64,000 bases of DNA from Perca fluviatilis (lineage: Eukaryota > Chordata > Actinopteri > Perciformes > Percidae): assembly GCF_010015445.1 (NCBI RefSeq), contig NC_053134.1:17810629-17874628 (forward strand). The letters are read 5' to 3'. Every line of letters begins with the position of its first letter. Position 1 is the first letter of the stretch. The notes below the pieces were generated by a model. The model was not told where the DNA came from. It saw only the letters and a program-made list of their open reading frames with translations, and made no database searches. The position numbers and the translations under genes were made by a program. Of this stretch, positions 27,120 through 40,595 are shown piece after piece.

Positions 27120-27452
27120 TCCTCCACTTTGGACCTCACTAAAATATTTTATGACATTTGGTACAGACATTAATGGTTCCCTGATGAGAAATCCTAATCA
27201 CTGTGATCCCCTGACTCTTCCTTTAGCGCCATACTTGGAAAAAAACAAACATTTGTCTCATACTATGACCAAATACATGCAAAAGGACATTCCCATCAGT
27301 CTCAGCTGTACTTTGTGTTCAGTTCATAATTGGCAAATGCTAACATGCTAAACTAAAATACTTAACCTTCTAATGTCACATTTAGCTCAAAGTACAGCAG
27401 TGCACCACAAGTACAGCCTCACAATTCTGCTAGCATGGCTGTAGACTCTTGT
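27110..27452 (+). mobile_element. Dispersed teleost repeat (GCTAACATGCTAA type)
   Basis: The sequence runs through blocks I recognise from a very common fish repeat: CCTCCACTTTGG, CCATCAGTCTCAGCTGTAC, GCAAATGCTAACATGCTAAA, CATTTAGCTCAAAG, AAGTACAGCCTCACA and GCTAGCATGGCTGTAGACTC. No terminal repeat or target duplication could be fixed, so the ends are approximate and the class is uncertain. Confidence 0.6.
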
Positions 27453-28329
27453 TATGTGCTTAATTAGCATCACTGTCCAATAGAAACCAAGTATCAACAT
27501 TTTGGGGTGTGGGGGGGGGTGGTTAATACATAATTTAAAAACTAAAAAATGCATTGTCACAAAGCTTAAAACTGCTGTTTTTCTTAGCTCCAGAGAAGTT
27601 GACGTGACAGGCAGATACATGATTTTTAGCAGCAACAACATTCTGTATTTACTCCTGTGTGTGCACAGTGCGAGCACAAGCCAGCAAGCGCTCCCTGCTT
27701 TACGTAATCAATTACCTTTTTTTGGCCACATGGAAATAGCTGAAATTCTGAAACTTGGCAAAGTAATACACTAAGGGGTGCTTTCATTTGCTAGCAAAGG
27801 CTTGTGGTTTCAGAAACACTGCTCACTTAGCCGACCGATCCCACAAGCTCATAAGGCTGTTACTAAGAACCTAAAAAGGCGGACTTTCTCACTCTTTTTG
27901 TAGTCACACTCTCTTTAGTAACAGACCCAATGTCTAGCCCAGCTTCCCAAAATGGAGGTTTCGGTATTTTTAAAAGCTGAGATGATGTGCTGACTTGGCT
28001 CTCTGTAGAAAGAAGCTGGCAGACACAGCTAATGGTTAGCCGCAACAGGGTCTCTTTTTCTTTCTCCCTTTCTCCGTTTCTCTCTTAGTCTGTCTGGGGT
28101 GGCCAAGCAGCTGTCTTCTTAGTGGTGATTCTGTTCAACCCACTGTTGGATGTGACTGGAGGGCCCAGAGGGATCAATTACCAAGGCCAGTACCGACCCA
28201 GAACCGCAGAGGGGGGCGTGGTGATGGTGGGGCTTTGGGGGATCCCATCAGGCCCAGCCTGAACCGGATCCACAGAGAGACTGAGAGTAAGAAACAGAAA
28301 GGCAGTGATGGGAGAGGAGGTGGGGGCAA

Positions 28330-28330
<1 letters not shown>

Positions 28331-28360
<30 letters not shown>

Positions 28361-28361
28361 T
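28331..28361. repeat. (GT)n microsatellite
   Basis: Near-perfect GT repeat with one GA interruption, followed by a G-run. Minus-strand ORFs here (HTHTHT) are its shadow. Confidence 0.9.
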
Positions 28362-29278
28362 TGGGGGGAGACTCAGCCCTTTCATACTGCCGAACACATG
28401 CTGTCACTGGCAGATGTATAAATGTGTAAATACTGTGGAAGCTTACAGGGAAACACAAACTGCCCGGGGGATTGTCATGTGTAAACTGCAGCCTTTGTAG
28501 AAAAATTCTGTTTGTGTGAGGATGAAAACAGCCTTAATCTCCATGCATATACATAGCAACACACACACGGTCTGTATGTTGACTCTTACCCTCTCCCACA
28601 GAGTACCTTCCAGAGTGTATAAAATATGCAAATGGTCTCATAGTGTCATTATACTCATGCTCAAACATGTGTCCTTATCTGTATTCCTTTCCCTTTTTCT
28701 CTCAGAAAGTCTTGATTACAGTAATCACAGACTTTCTCTCAGGAGTTGCCACTTCTGTTCGTAGCACTCTGTTCACAACCTAAATACCCCAATCAGGACC
28801 AACCTAATGGAACGTAAGATTAAGACCTAGTTACACATTTAAGGATCTTTAGTCATTTAGATTGTTACGGTTTCTACATTTCGAGTCACTGTGTCTTATA
28901 ATGTCTGAAAATGAGGGTGTGCTGTATCAAGTACAGCACACAACAAGAACAGTGGATGCATTTGGCTGAATTTCGGGGTAACAAATGCTTTTGCTGTGTA
29001 TTCATATTTTGAAAACATTGGCTAAAGCATGTGTAATCTGTTGGATGATATACTGTATAAACAGAATGGCAGAAATGAGAAAAAGTATCTTGACTGAGTT
29101 TGTGCAACTTTAACTTAGTGGGAGCAAAAATACAACTTTTGACTTAACAAGCACTGAAAGATAACAAGAGCCACTGCTTGATGCGTACCAACTGACTAAA
29201 ATAATGTTTTACGATGCTGTACGTCTGACTGGCCCAAATCTCTTCCTCTGTCTTTCACTAACACTGCCTCTCCGTCTC

Positions 29279-29302
29279 TTTTTTTTTTTTTTTTTTTTTT
29301 TT
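29279..29302. repeat. Poly-T tract (24 T)
   Basis: Uninterrupted run of T. It could be the poly-A tail of a minus-strand retrocopy, but the sequence at higher coordinates is not a recognisable retroelement. Confidence 0.9.
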
Positions 29303-31971
29303 ATTGTTCGTCTTATCGGGCTGTCACAAAAGCCGGCAGATAACCCGAGGTGATTCCGTTTTCTCCTCTAATGGCGCACTCACTCACTCTGCCTCTTTCT
29401 CGCCGAGCTCCCCGCGTCGGCGCATGCAGAGAGAGATAGCTCCTTGCGCTGTTTCATCTGCCGGTCTAAAATGGTGGAGGGCAAAACCCCTAAATAATAC
29501 ATAGATTTACAATCAGTCCGAAAGATCTTCCTAATCCTTCCTGTTTTTTCACAAACACACCCCCCCCCCCAAAAAGTGGACTCGTTTTTATAACGTGAAC
29601 TAGAGCCCTGCTGTTGTTTTTTTTTTATCCCGCTCCCGGTGGATTACTGACCATTGTATTCACTTCACTTATTGTAGAACGTGTTGTTGGCTGTGGTTTG
29701 TTTTGCTCAGGTTGTTTTATTTCGTTTCGTTTCGTTTCCCTGTCTTTTAACGCACTCTAATAGATTTCATTTTAAAGTCCCTGTTGATTGTATCCCTCAT
29801 GTCGCTGTAGGGGAAAGGGGCGGGGCACAGTGCCCTGGGAAAGAAGTAAGAGAGAGGGAGTAGAGGAGTGTTAATACAGCGGTTGGCTGGTGTTTAACTG
29901 GATGCACCATGTGCGTTGCTGATTTTCTCATGAAACCTAGCTAGGCGAACCTAGCTAGTCGGTTACAGCACTGATCAGGAGCAGCGCTCCTAAATCCCAG
30001 GACCCGCTGTCTGTCTGTGTATTTTTGGACCGCCCGCTCCCAGCCGCAGCCCCTGTTAAAACTGCCCGCTCCCGCGAGATTTGTTTTGGGTCCCGCGGGA
30101 TCCCAATCCCAATGCAGTCCTCTAACGTGAACCTTTTACAAGGTTCGGAAATATGCACATGGCGACGACATAAACAGTATGATATAATGCTAGGGACTGA
30201 ACTAGTTAGCCCTAGTATTACAGTACGTACAGTAAAATGTAATTTAAATAGATGATTTGAATGCTCTATATAAAAATATACTTGGATAAGCAACACAGTG
30301 TTTAGATGTATGCTTTATAGTTTGTTTTTTCAAAGAGTTTGCTTAATTTTTACAAGAGCAAAAGGGGCCTAGTTACGGTTGCTAAACTATGATGAGACAC
30401 TTGCTATTCAGGTTCAGGGTTTAGTAAATGGTCAATTGCCAGAACATTTGAACATTTGTTATGTTTTGACAGATCTCTTCGGGCCAGTATTTCTGTAAGT
30501 GATTATCATTTTTATGCCCATATGGGTTGCCATAAAGCATGCTTTTTGGCAGACATCCGCTTTTATGTACTCAGGTAAAACAAGAAAATAAAATAAAGTG
30601 GTTACTGATGGACGTGCAGCTGAGTGTCCATGTGCATTTTATTGTTTCGTTAATGCAGTTAAGTGAACCCAAGGAGCTCATTTATAGTCTTAGAACTTGA
30701 TATGGTTCATCTGAGGAATTCCATTTATTGTTAGGTCAATCCTTTAGAGGAGAAACTTGTCGCTGTATTAGCGAGACTTTTGATACTGAAATGAATTATG
30801 TGCTACGGCTTCACAAGTGCACCTCTGTTTGATATGTGTCCTTTTCGGCTGCGGTTGACGTGCGCTGCTAATAAAAGAAACCTCGCTCAAAACGTCACTG
30901 TCACCAATAAGCAATGTACATATCAATCTTCATACGTTTCTTCTGGAGCCGGCCCTAGAAAAATCCATTTGCGTTTTTTTATTGACAGGAACAACATGTA
31001 CTCTCCAACGCAGGGTCAGACTAAGATGAATGCATGGAGAGAAGAGGGACAGAGACGAGGGGAGAACAAGTGATAGACGGGGGGAGAAAATGTGAAAAAG
31101 AAGATAGCTAGTGAAAGTGAAAAAGACTGAGGAGTCAAGCAGAGAGAAAACAGGTATGCGAGTAAGTTATTTTTAAACGGAAGCACATCAAATGGTGGCC
31201 GCTGAGAGGTAGAGGGAAAATGCACAGCATACATCTAATCTGCCTTCCAACCCGTACAGAGCCGTGTTGCCGACTAAACGTAGAGAAGAGGTCAGCAATG
31301 TCACCGTGGACAACAACAATCTCCCGCTGTTTGACAGAGAAAACAAACTCTCAAACATTTGACATATACACGCAAACCGCCTCCTGACATTTATCCAAAA
31401 TAGCCCTTTATGGGGCTATGGGGCTGAGTCAGATTGACTTGGCTTAGTCAAATGCCCAGAGGGACATGTCTGTTTGTCTGCATTGATGTTTTTCGCACAA
31501 ACACCTGAAAGACAGGTCGGACATGCTCACTGGACTGTGTACAGCCCAGCAGTCATCCTTTGGCGATATCGGGGCGGGTGCAGTTTGGGTTTAACCTTGG
31601 AAAGCCTTAGGGAAGGGGCCATTTGTTCAAAGTTAACTAAAGGGATGCTAAGGAGTAAATTGTGTGTTGTGTTTTTGCCTGTCATTCTCCCTTGGGTCAG
31701 CAGATAACAAGAGGTTTATGTAATTTTTGCTTTGGAGAATTGCCCCTTTAATGCATTCTGGGCAATTTTAGGTTACACGCATGGTTGTGAAGTAAAATCT
31801 AAAAAGACTTTCCTCAACTTGCCTGAAATTAAAGAGAGCGGTCACATTAGGACATTTCTTCCATCACATGAATAAATATGTTTAGAAGAATTTTAAAAAA
31901 ATGACCCCAAGTCTGCATGTTGCCAGTTATTAGAATCCTTGACAGTGAAAGCTGCTTAAACAGACAGACAG

Positions 31972-31973
<2 letters not shown>

Positions 31974-32045
<72 letters not shown>

Positions 32046-32094
32046 CACACACACACACAACACACACAACACACACACACACACAACACACACA
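31974..32094. repeat. (CA)n microsatellite, about 120 bp
   Basis: The longest dinucleotide tract in the window. The first 70 bases are pure CA; the last 50 contain periodic AA interruptions (CAACACAC). Open frames of repeated HT and CV on the two strands are artefacts of it. Confidence 0.97.
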
Positions 32095-32503
32095 GGCACA
32101 GATGAGTGCTCATAGCTGTCCAGCCATTTGACTAGCTGTCACCGAGTAGCCAATGAAGCAAGCAAGAAATACCTGTCACGTCTTACATATTGTCAGTCTA
32201 AGCCTATGAGAGGTACATTGACTGACGTCCTAAGCAGGATATGAAATGTGCATGTAGGCCAAAGCATATAGGGCCACCCTTTGCGGGACAGCAGGGACAA
32301 ACATTCATAACTCTGAATATGCAAATAGTTGAAAACATCAGTAAGAGCATGTTAACAAAAACGTAAGAATGTGCATGCATCGCATCTATTAGCCTTCCAA
32401 TGCAACGTGACCTCCGCATTTGCATACTCAACCCCCTCCAACACAACACTAGCTCTTATATCTGTCAAACATAACAAATGGATTCAGCTATATGTTGCCT
32501 ATG

Positions 32504-32504
32504 G

Positions 32505-32556
<52 letters not shown>

Positions 32557-32557
32557 G
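32504..32557. repeat. (GT)n microsatellite
   Basis: Nearly pure GT with GC interruptions at both ends. Confidence 0.95.
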
Positions 32558-33016
32558 GGCTATCTGCCTGCCCAGATAACAAATTACAATGTAGGTGGAA
32601 CATGTCATGGCTGTCACCTTAGTCTCCACAACCAGGTATATTCAGGTTGGTGTCAGGCCGCTGAGAGACTCAAAACACAGTAAGAGCACAGAGGCAGCAG
32701 CTGACTGATAACAAACCATATCATCTGGGTTTAGCATTTAGTGTGTGCATCTGCTACGTGTTTGTTCGGCTGCATGTATGCGTCTTTCAGCAGGGAGGCA
32801 TAAACAAGTTAGTCAGCTGATGACTAAATCATGGAAGATGCATTAATGATGCCCCACCGGTTCTTAGCGTTCACCCATTGACATTCAAACATAGGGCAGC
32901 TGTGTTGTGTAACACATTTCTCAACTGAAACCTCTTTAATTGCTACAGTATATACTGCAAAGTAACAGTGTTTAAGTCTCTTGTAATGCAGTGGGAGGAT
33001 GGAAAGCGGTAGGAAG

Positions 33017-33020
33017 GTGT

Positions 33021-33062
<42 letters not shown>
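33017..33062. repeat. (GT)n microsatellite
   Basis: GT tract with one AT interruption near its start. Confidence 0.95.
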
Positions 33063-33063
<1 letters not shown>

Positions 33064-33504
33064 GGAGGTGAAGTGGAGAGGAGGCTGCTTGGAGAGCTGG
33101 AGATAGGGTTTGAAGGACAAACTTGAATGAATGGGCGGCATCTTAGCGAATTCAAGTGGTGGCTCCCCATCTGCTGCCATCATTAACATTAAGAACGTCC
33201 CTAATTCAAGCTAATTGCTGGTGACGAGGAAGTAAACAAAACCGAGTACAGTTTGTGTAGATGAGCAGAAGACGAGGAGGGCGGGAGAGAAACATTTTGA
33301 AGGGATTGTGAAGTGAATGCCCAATTGGTTTTCTTGCTGCTATCAATGTACTTGTGGCTGGCAGTGTGCAAGCTGTTCCAAAGTTACAGTGTGTATATAT
33401 ATATGGCAACAGTTGGAGACGAGGCTCAAAGATGCAATCAAGAAGTAGCAGCAATAATGGTACATTTAAATTTTCTTGTATTACCCAAGAATCTCCAGAG
33501 TAGG

Positions 33505-33900
33505 TTGTTTAAAGCTGCACTAGCCAATACTTTAATATTAACAATGTCCAAGGACTATGTGTAATGTTAAAAGGGTGTCACCCTTAGTGACTCTGTAGTT
33601 CCCTTTGGTTCAAGAATTTTAAGCGTCTCAGCTCGTAGTTTTGGTTTATGGCCCAACACCTTTCAGTGAAACACCTCAAATAAACCCACAAATGCTACCT
33701 GCCACATTTTCCATGGGATTTGGTGGAGCCCAAAACATAGCTAAAAGAGGAGTGATTATTGGACTTACATCCGTTGGGTGGCCAAAAACATGAATCCAAA
33801 TGAATGCTTTGTTGCTCCGTGTCTGCACTGCTACGTATATGTAAATAAGCAAGTGTTTGCTAACTTGTTTGCCACATCAACTTTAAAAGGTGATAATCTG
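33505..33900. mobile_element. Possible dispersed repeat beginning TTTAAAGCTGCACTAG
   Basis: TTTAAAGCTGCACTAGCCAA followed by TATTAACAATG resembles the start of a teleost interspersed repeat. I could not find matching ends or a target duplication; the right limit is a guess. Confidence 0.3.
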
Positions 33901-34280
33901 TAATAGCAATTTGACTCAGTGTCAATCTAAACTTTGCTAGCATTAGCTTACATTAGCCACCATTAGCTACTGTACATACCAGACCAAGTGAGGCTGTAGC
34001 AGCAAAACCCATGAGTGTACTGAATTGAGTAAGGGTGCCTTTTATTGCTTACAATTTAAACTATTTATTTATGAGAGGCAGACTGTGTTTCTTTCATCTT
34101 TTTAAAAGGAACTTAATCTAGCTTTAAGTAGATGAACAAAGTATTCAACTGATTAAAAGTTTTGCAGTCTCTAAGTACACACTGCCATGGCAGGCAGTCT
34201 GAGAATGAAAATGTTCCAAATCAAATAAGTCTATCACAAAAATCACCACAAAAGCAGTAGCTGAAAACAGCATTTGAAAT
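33901..34280. other. Intergenic; nothing recognised
   Basis: AT-rich sequence with TTAGC-type phrases; no coding, RNA or delimited repeat feature seen. Confidence 0.5.
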
Positions 34281-34522
34281 GTAAATTGACTGCATTTATA
34301 TAGCGCTTTTCTAGTCTTAAAGACACAATTACGTATACACTGGTGGCCGAGGCAGCCATGCCACCTGCTCATCAGATGAACATTCATGCACGTTCACACC
34401 GATGGCGCAGCATCAGGAGCAATCTGTCATGCCTAAGGACACTTCAATATGTAAAGGGATGGAACCACCGACCTTCCCGATTAGTAGACAACCGCTCTAC
34501 CACCTGACCCACAGCTGGCCCT
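34281..34522 (-). mobile_element. tRNA-headed SINE
   Basis: Read on the minus strand from 34522 it begins with a tRNA-like head: box-A-like GTGGGTCAGGTGGTAGAG and, about 35 bases on, box-B-like GGTTCCATCCC (34466-34456; consensus GGTTCRANNCC with one change). It ends, in minus-strand sense, with AGCGCTATATAAATGCAGTC just before 34281. The plus-strand phrase CTGCATTTATATAGCGCTTT is a hallmark of a common fish repeat. No clear target duplication was found. Confidence 0.75.
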
Positions 34523-37439
34523 AAAATAAGCTTTTATATGTGCCTGTAAATGAGAGCTCTTTATGGGGGCCAATACTCAAAAGTGTTTTTATTATCCGGT
34601 ATAATGAGTCAGTTTGTTGAAATGGCCTCTAACTAATGTTTGGCAAGCAAAACTGTCTAAGCATTACCAGAGATTACAGAAAATGTGTCATTTATGATTT
34701 ACACCACAATTGATTTTCTATTCAAATACTTCATTTTCAGCTCTTATAGTCATGTTGTTCTCAGTGCCACTGGTTTGTGTAGCCTGGGGTGTAAAAGAGA
34801 ACCTGAACTCACCGTGGTGGTTTTGACTCGGCCTCCAGGCTGTGTACAAGTCCAGCCAGATTTATTGACTAACAGGTCACAGCCTTCATCCTCCAAGCAT
34901 GGCACCATCTCACACCACTGCTTTTTCCGAACAATACCAGCTGCAGAGAACACAGGAAAAGAGAGAAAGAACGATTAGAGAGGTTAGAAAAATAGCAGGA
35001 ATAAACAGATAAATGGGAAGTGCTAGAGAGAGGCGAATGCCGAGATGTAACGTTTAAAATAGAGAGAGTGGGTTGAGGGATGACAGATGGAGTTAGACAG
35101 ATATGGGCAAACACGATGGAAAATGATGGAAAAGGGGAGATTTGAGAAAAATTTTGAAATACATTTAAATGGAGTGAAAAAAGATGGAAGGATGTAGAAG
35201 GGTGGATTGGAGAAGAGATGAGCGATGCAGGTGGATGAAGAGCAATGAAGTAAAGATACAATTGAGAGATATGGGAGCAGGGGATGACAGGGAAAGATGA
35301 GGGAAAGATGGAGAGAATCAGACAGATGGAGAGAGCTGTGATCAGTCAGGTAAATAAAATCAAACATTGCAAATGAGATTAAGCAGGTTTACAGCCTTGC
35401 ATTCTGCGAAATTTTAAACAAAAAAATATTTGGTAGCTTCTACTACAAGGGACAACAAAGATTTTATATTGGCTACAGTTTTGTGAGTGAATTTGCAGCT
35501 GCATCTTTCAATTTAACAATTTTTTTTCTACACTGTTAGTGTGGGGAGGATGCACACTGCCATGTGATTCCTACTTTACACCCAAGCTTCTTTTTACCTG
35601 ACAGCAAGGAGTTTGTGCACTTACTGTACTCTGCTGTTCTTTAAGATGCCTGTCCCTCCAAAAAAGCATTTCAAACCAATCAGCTGCTAAAGCAAGCACA
35701 ATGACAATACCTCTTACTGCAACTAGTGAATGTTACTCAATGAATTATCAATGAGCATTTGAAAAAGATGTCAAATGATCACAAATTTACATTAAATCTG
35801 TGCCTCTAATAACATATCAGCACAAGAGCAAATAATACCAGCCAGAATGAAGGCGCAACTCAAAATATAAAAATAATCCCCTTGCCACTTCCAAAACATT
35901 AAAAGGTACTGTGTGGAAATTAATTTTTTGTAAACAAATATCATTTTGCTTTATGTAAACTCAACAGAGTTCATGAAAATAATGGCTGTTGATGGAAAAA
36001 GACAGAAAGAAAAAGGGAACATGAAGTTAAGGGTCATTATTTAAGTGGTGTAATGAGGTGCTTTTTCTTGTAATAAGAAACACCTCTAAAGATAAAGTGC
36101 CTAATACCAGCCATGTGTCTCGGGTTGGCTCACAATGTTCAGTAATTGCATTTAAAAGGATTCAAGAATAAAAAGAAAACAACACATGACCACTTAAGTA
36201 TGTAAATCAGAAAAAGAAATGAGATGAACTGAGATACAAGGTGAGAAAATGAAGACAAAGTACAGAATAAGCATATCTGGATAACATTCTTGACCATTAC
36301 ATAATATGTGCAAGATAAAGGAAGACAGATGGATTTAATCTCATATTCGTATGCATTTATGGATGGAAAATAGCATTCTTTAATGGATAACACAGTAAAA
36401 CCCAGAATGAATTATAGGGCATACATACATCATTTTATCTTTGCCATGGCGTTCATGGTATGCTGGCTCTCTTATACAGCATGTTGGAATTGTGCTCAGC
36501 TCCATATCTATAAATTTGCTCTAAGGGCATCTTCAGTAGCTGTCATAACCTCACATGTAGATCATCAGTGAGCACCGTACCAAATGCTAATATCTGTTCA
36601 CCATGATCAATATCTTTAAATCAATCAATCCATGAAATGTGTATACCTTCTCAAGCACCACATGGCTAAATAATGAAAGTACTATAAACTGTGTCAGCAC
36701 AGTAAAGAGTAAGCTTGAAATTGACACAGTTACAATGTAAAGCATTATTATTGTTGAGTGCATTTTGCTGACATGCTACTTGAGGTTCAATTGCTTGTAG
36801 TTTGCCTCAAGGCTAGCTGCAAAAAAACAATCTAAAAACATGTGCGACTTGAATTTTCACTTCAGGGACAAAGTTACATGTGTGGAACAATGCCATTTCA
36901 AAATAGCTCAAACATCTGAAATTGAATAAGGGTGTCAGCAGTATTTTTTTTCCCTTGTAGATGAGCTATACTACACAACTTTGCACTCTGCAAAGCATAT
37001 ATAACCCTATTCCCCTGCCAGTTCCTGACAGATAGATTTCAAAATGTATTGCTATGGACGTCATACAGTTTACTCATTAAGCCAATCGAATAGAGAGATC
37101 TGTCCGCTTTCCAAAATCAAAAAATCTGAAAAGCGTGCTTAGTTCATGCAGCTACTTGCCAGGTGGGTGGGGGTGAGAAAGTAGGCATTAGTTGAGTTTA
37201 TCTTTTTTTTTTTTTATTCCTCACAACTACTTCCGTCACTTTTCATGTGTACAATAGATTGCAACATCATGAACACTTTTGAGGATTGCCCGATAGTGTG
37301 TCGTTATCCTTATTTGAACTATTATTGAGTCTCGCGCCTCTTACACCACCTTCAAGTGTTTGAAACAACGATAAGAACATTTTCCATCAGATGTGGTTAA
37401 ACAACATCTTACAAACTAGTTTGTTTCAAGTATACCCTG
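34523..37439. other. Intergenic; purine-rich tract, no gene
   Basis: From about 34955 to 35345 the plus strand is strongly purine-rich (repeated GATGGA, GAGAGA, GGAAAGATG words). It yields two overlapping minus-strand frames full of S, L, F and H, which are composition artefacts. The rest is AT-rich sequence with no recognised feature. Confidence 0.55.
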
Positions 37440-38168
37440 GCCATAACACCTTTCTCTGACTAGATTGTCCCCACAGGTGTACCTCAGGGATGCGTTCTAT
37501 CTCCCCTGCATTTCTCCATACACAGAAATGATGTGCATTGTCAGCCTTCTAAGACCCCAAAGGTCACAAGGAGCAGTGTTGAGAATACAGAATGAGGGTA
37601 AATAGAATAGCTCCTACCTACAGAACAAGGTAATCAACACTAAAGGGCAGGGAAAGAAGCTGGTCACTGGCAACAGTAAATGAAAACTGAAAACAAATTT
37701 GACCATAGATCACTGACTAAGCACGTTCTTATGTCATCATTTCATGATATGAAAGATCACAATCAAGCAAAACAAGTGAACCAAGGCAGACTCCAACTGC
37801 AGTACCAATCTACAATCAAAAAAGCAATCCAGTTTTTCAATGACCCCACCCATCCTCTGAATTAGCATACCAGATGCTGCCTTCAAGCCAAACACTTAAA
37901 GTTCCAAGTTCAAGACATCCTTTATTCCATTCACTGTGCCTATTTTCAACAAGCGTCTTTCATTACTTCCCCTCTAACACCCATGCATGCTATGACTCCC
38001 CGAGCCCTCATCTTACCCTTTTTAAAATTGATCACATATTCATGATTTTAAATTTGTCTTTTCTGTGGTCATGTCCTGATGTGTTGTGTAAAGTATGCCA
38101 GTGCCAAAGACACATTTCCATTTTATGTAAATCTAAAGGACAAGAAAGTGTTCTGAATCTGCATCTAC
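37440..38168 (+). pseudogene. L2/CR1-like LINE remnant (RT motif and 3' end)
   Basis: At 37477 onward one frame reads TGVPQGCVLSPLHFSIHRND, matching the conserved block of non-LTR reverse transcriptases (T-G-V/A-P-Q-G-C-V-L-S-P-L) in the L2/CR1/Rex group. The YADD/FADD block is not visible. A later frame ends with STIKKAIQFFNDPTHPLN and a stop at about 37860, comparable to the usual end of the ORF. From 38090 the phrase GACACATTTCCATTTTATG, then GGACAAGAAAGTGTTCTGAA and TCTGCATCT, matches the usual 3' untranslated end and short tandem tail. The copy is 5'-truncated, internally shortened and frameshifted. Confidence 0.65.
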
Positions 38169-40595
38169 AACCAGCTGTACCTCAGTAGCAGTAAGTTTAG
38201 TGTTAGGGGAGAGGGGGTGTAAAGCATGCTTCATAAATGAAAAAGGGAAGCAAGAGAGCAGAAGAGAAAATTAGAGGACATATTGAAAACGCACCATTTG
38301 CTGAGGTGAAAGGAAAAACCTTGTCAGTTGTAATAGCCCAAGGTTTGGCTGTGTTCTCAAGATTTTTTTTCCCTCCTTTTCTTATTTAATCCATTACTGT
38401 GAATTTATCACATTGTCAGCAAGGTCACTTATACAATTCTCTAACCGGTTTTGTTTCGCTTCTAAATTACCATCCAGTGGGGTGACCCTCAGCTGATGAA
38501 GATGTATAGCGGCGTCAGGTAAATAATATTAATGAGGGAACGAATGCTGTTATGTGTGTGTACAAGTGCTCCTCTCTGCATGTGTGTTAGAGATGTCATT
38601 TTTTACAGAAAGAACGATAAAACAGCTCTATCGGTGATGACTCAGTTCTCAGTATTTTACTTCTGCTGTACCTTGAACGCAGCTGTTCCCCAGTACTAAA
38701 ACAAATGTTTCTACATTTTCATCTTCTACATCCACACTCCCACGTTAAACAAGCATCATGTTGCTGCTGTTGAGACCTAAAAGATTACAGTTGTGTAGGT
38801 TTAATGATTTAAAATGTAACCGCACAGACATCTCATGTTGACAGAACACATTTCCACATTTGTCCTATTGACGAATATAAAGTTATAACAATTATAGCAC
38901 ACGACTTGAAGCTGCTATAATCTATTTTTATAGCAATAATGAATCGAATGGTGATGGGTAGTGTGAAAGGTTTGTTTGTTGTGACAAATCTCCAAATAAT
39001 TACCATCCAGGTGATCATTTGTTAATTACAGCTTGTTGCGCTGAAGTGGCAAGAAAAAATGATCAAATAATGCAGGCTCCAACTCCTGTATTCTGAAATG
39101 AAAGCTTTTATTAGCACCCTAGCTTGATTTTGTCATTGCAAAACAATGATTTAATGATTTTAAAAGGAATACTCCAACAAAAAAAGCATCAAACACTCAC
39201 ACCTGTAGATTTAAAAGGTGGCGCCGAAAAAATAAAACATTGTAGCTTGCTCCTTTGTGTCCTACTGTCTTGGATTCATAGTAGTAACAAAGGATTCCAA
39301 GTGACCCAGTTTCACAGTGAAATAAAAGTATCAAAATCCAAAGAAACATCTTTAACTACTTCTGCAGCATAATCCACTTCTTTGCTATCCATCTGTAGTT
39401 CCCCAACACTCATATTTCCACCAAATCATGGCTAAATGACGTGGCTAAAACAGATAAAAACTGTGAATGTAGCCATATTTTGGCATAGTTGGGCTTTGAC
39501 ATACAGCTATGGTGGTTCTACGTTGAAGCTCATATCCAAATTTGTTCAACATACCCAAAACGTAAAGAACTAGCTCACACAACAGTGTGAAAAAAAAACT
39601 ATTAGCTTCAACAGATTGTAAAGCTACTATTTGTTGCAGGATTACGACTCTACCAGTCAAACTATTTTATTCTCACCATTTTTTTTCTTCTTCTATCAAT
39701 TCAAAGTATCTTTATATTGCTTCCGAGCTTCATGGCCAGATTGTGTGATTGTAAATGCAGCAGCCTATATGTTGAATTCCCACATTTTGAAAGATCACAC
39801 AGACTAGTTCAATAACTGTGATTTACCATGTGAGCAATCAGAAACCTTAAAGACAAGTTAGGACACAGCCCTCATCTGTCACATAAGGATTCGCGTCACT
39901 AACTAAACTCATCTCCCAGCAACATCTTGGCTGATAGTGACACTCTGTTACCGTTCAACCATATCACTAGTATGAGGGCAGTGGCTTGTGTTGAAACTCA
40001 TAAGATTCAAGGTTGATATGAAATAGAAACATCCCTTAAACATGCACCCACACATGCAGGCAGCCAGGCACAAACACACCAGTGAGCACAGGCGTGGACA
40101 GAAATAAACACACACAGGTTTAATGCTATGTTAAAGGGAAGGTATCAGCCGTGGTTTCATCAGCGGGAGATAAGAAGGAGAGAGGAAGAGAACATTATTA
40201 CACCCTCCCTTGGACACACCAAATGGTAGATCACACTCATGTCAACAGCCAGCATCTTGGCCTAATAAATTCTATCTAATGCAATGCCAAGCCTGAGATG
40301 GCAGGAGAAAGATACGTGTGTGTGCGCGTGTGTGTGTGCGTGTGTCTGTGTGCATGTGTGAAGATAGTAAGAAAGCAGACAAGAAAGACAGAAAGTAGAC
40401 CTAAATACAGATCAGATATGGTATAATAATTGCAGTGCAGCACTCTTCAAGAGATGGTGCTAAGATAAGAAGACGTGCTAAGACAATTACAAACTACAGA
40501 TCAGATGTGGCCTGGGCAGGTAGCAGAGTTAACAGCATGTCAAGGGCTACTGATGTTGGACACCAGATAAGTTGGAATGTTGGGACAGTCCTTAC
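38169..40595. other. Intergenic; nothing coding supported
   Basis: AT-rich sequence. A stretch at 39160-39660 begins AAAAGGAATACTCCAAC, reminiscent of fish interspersed repeats, but no ends were found. An imperfect GT tract lies at 40316-40357. Confidence 0.5.

Larger units (their letters stand above)
27453..33500. other. Intergenic sequence with microsatellites and a CpG-richer patch
   Basis: No gene recognised. It holds the GT/CA and poly-T tracts listed separately, a CpG-richer patch at about 29380-29480 (CGCCGAGCTCCCCGCGTCGG), a short C-run near 29560, and a block at 30020-30130 (CCCGCTCCCGCGAGA, CCCGCGGGATCCCAATCCC) resembling the subterminal part of certain fish hAT elements, without identifiable ends. 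Small ORFs overlap repeats or oppose each other. Confidence 0.5.

Noticed and set aside
29380..29480. CpG island promoter
   Set aside because: The CpG-richer patch is about 100 bases, too short, and no gene start was found beside it.
31847..32113. ORFs of CVCVCV and HTHTHT
   Set aside because: Direct translation of the CA microsatellite on both strands.
34456..34522. tRNA gene on the minus strand
   Set aside because: Boxes A and B are present but diverged, cloverleaf stems are not intact, and it is continuous with a SINE body.
34869..35367. Two overlapping minus-strand ORFs of 114 and 130 codons
   Set aside because: Both read the complement of a purine-rich tract in different frames; no conserved pattern.
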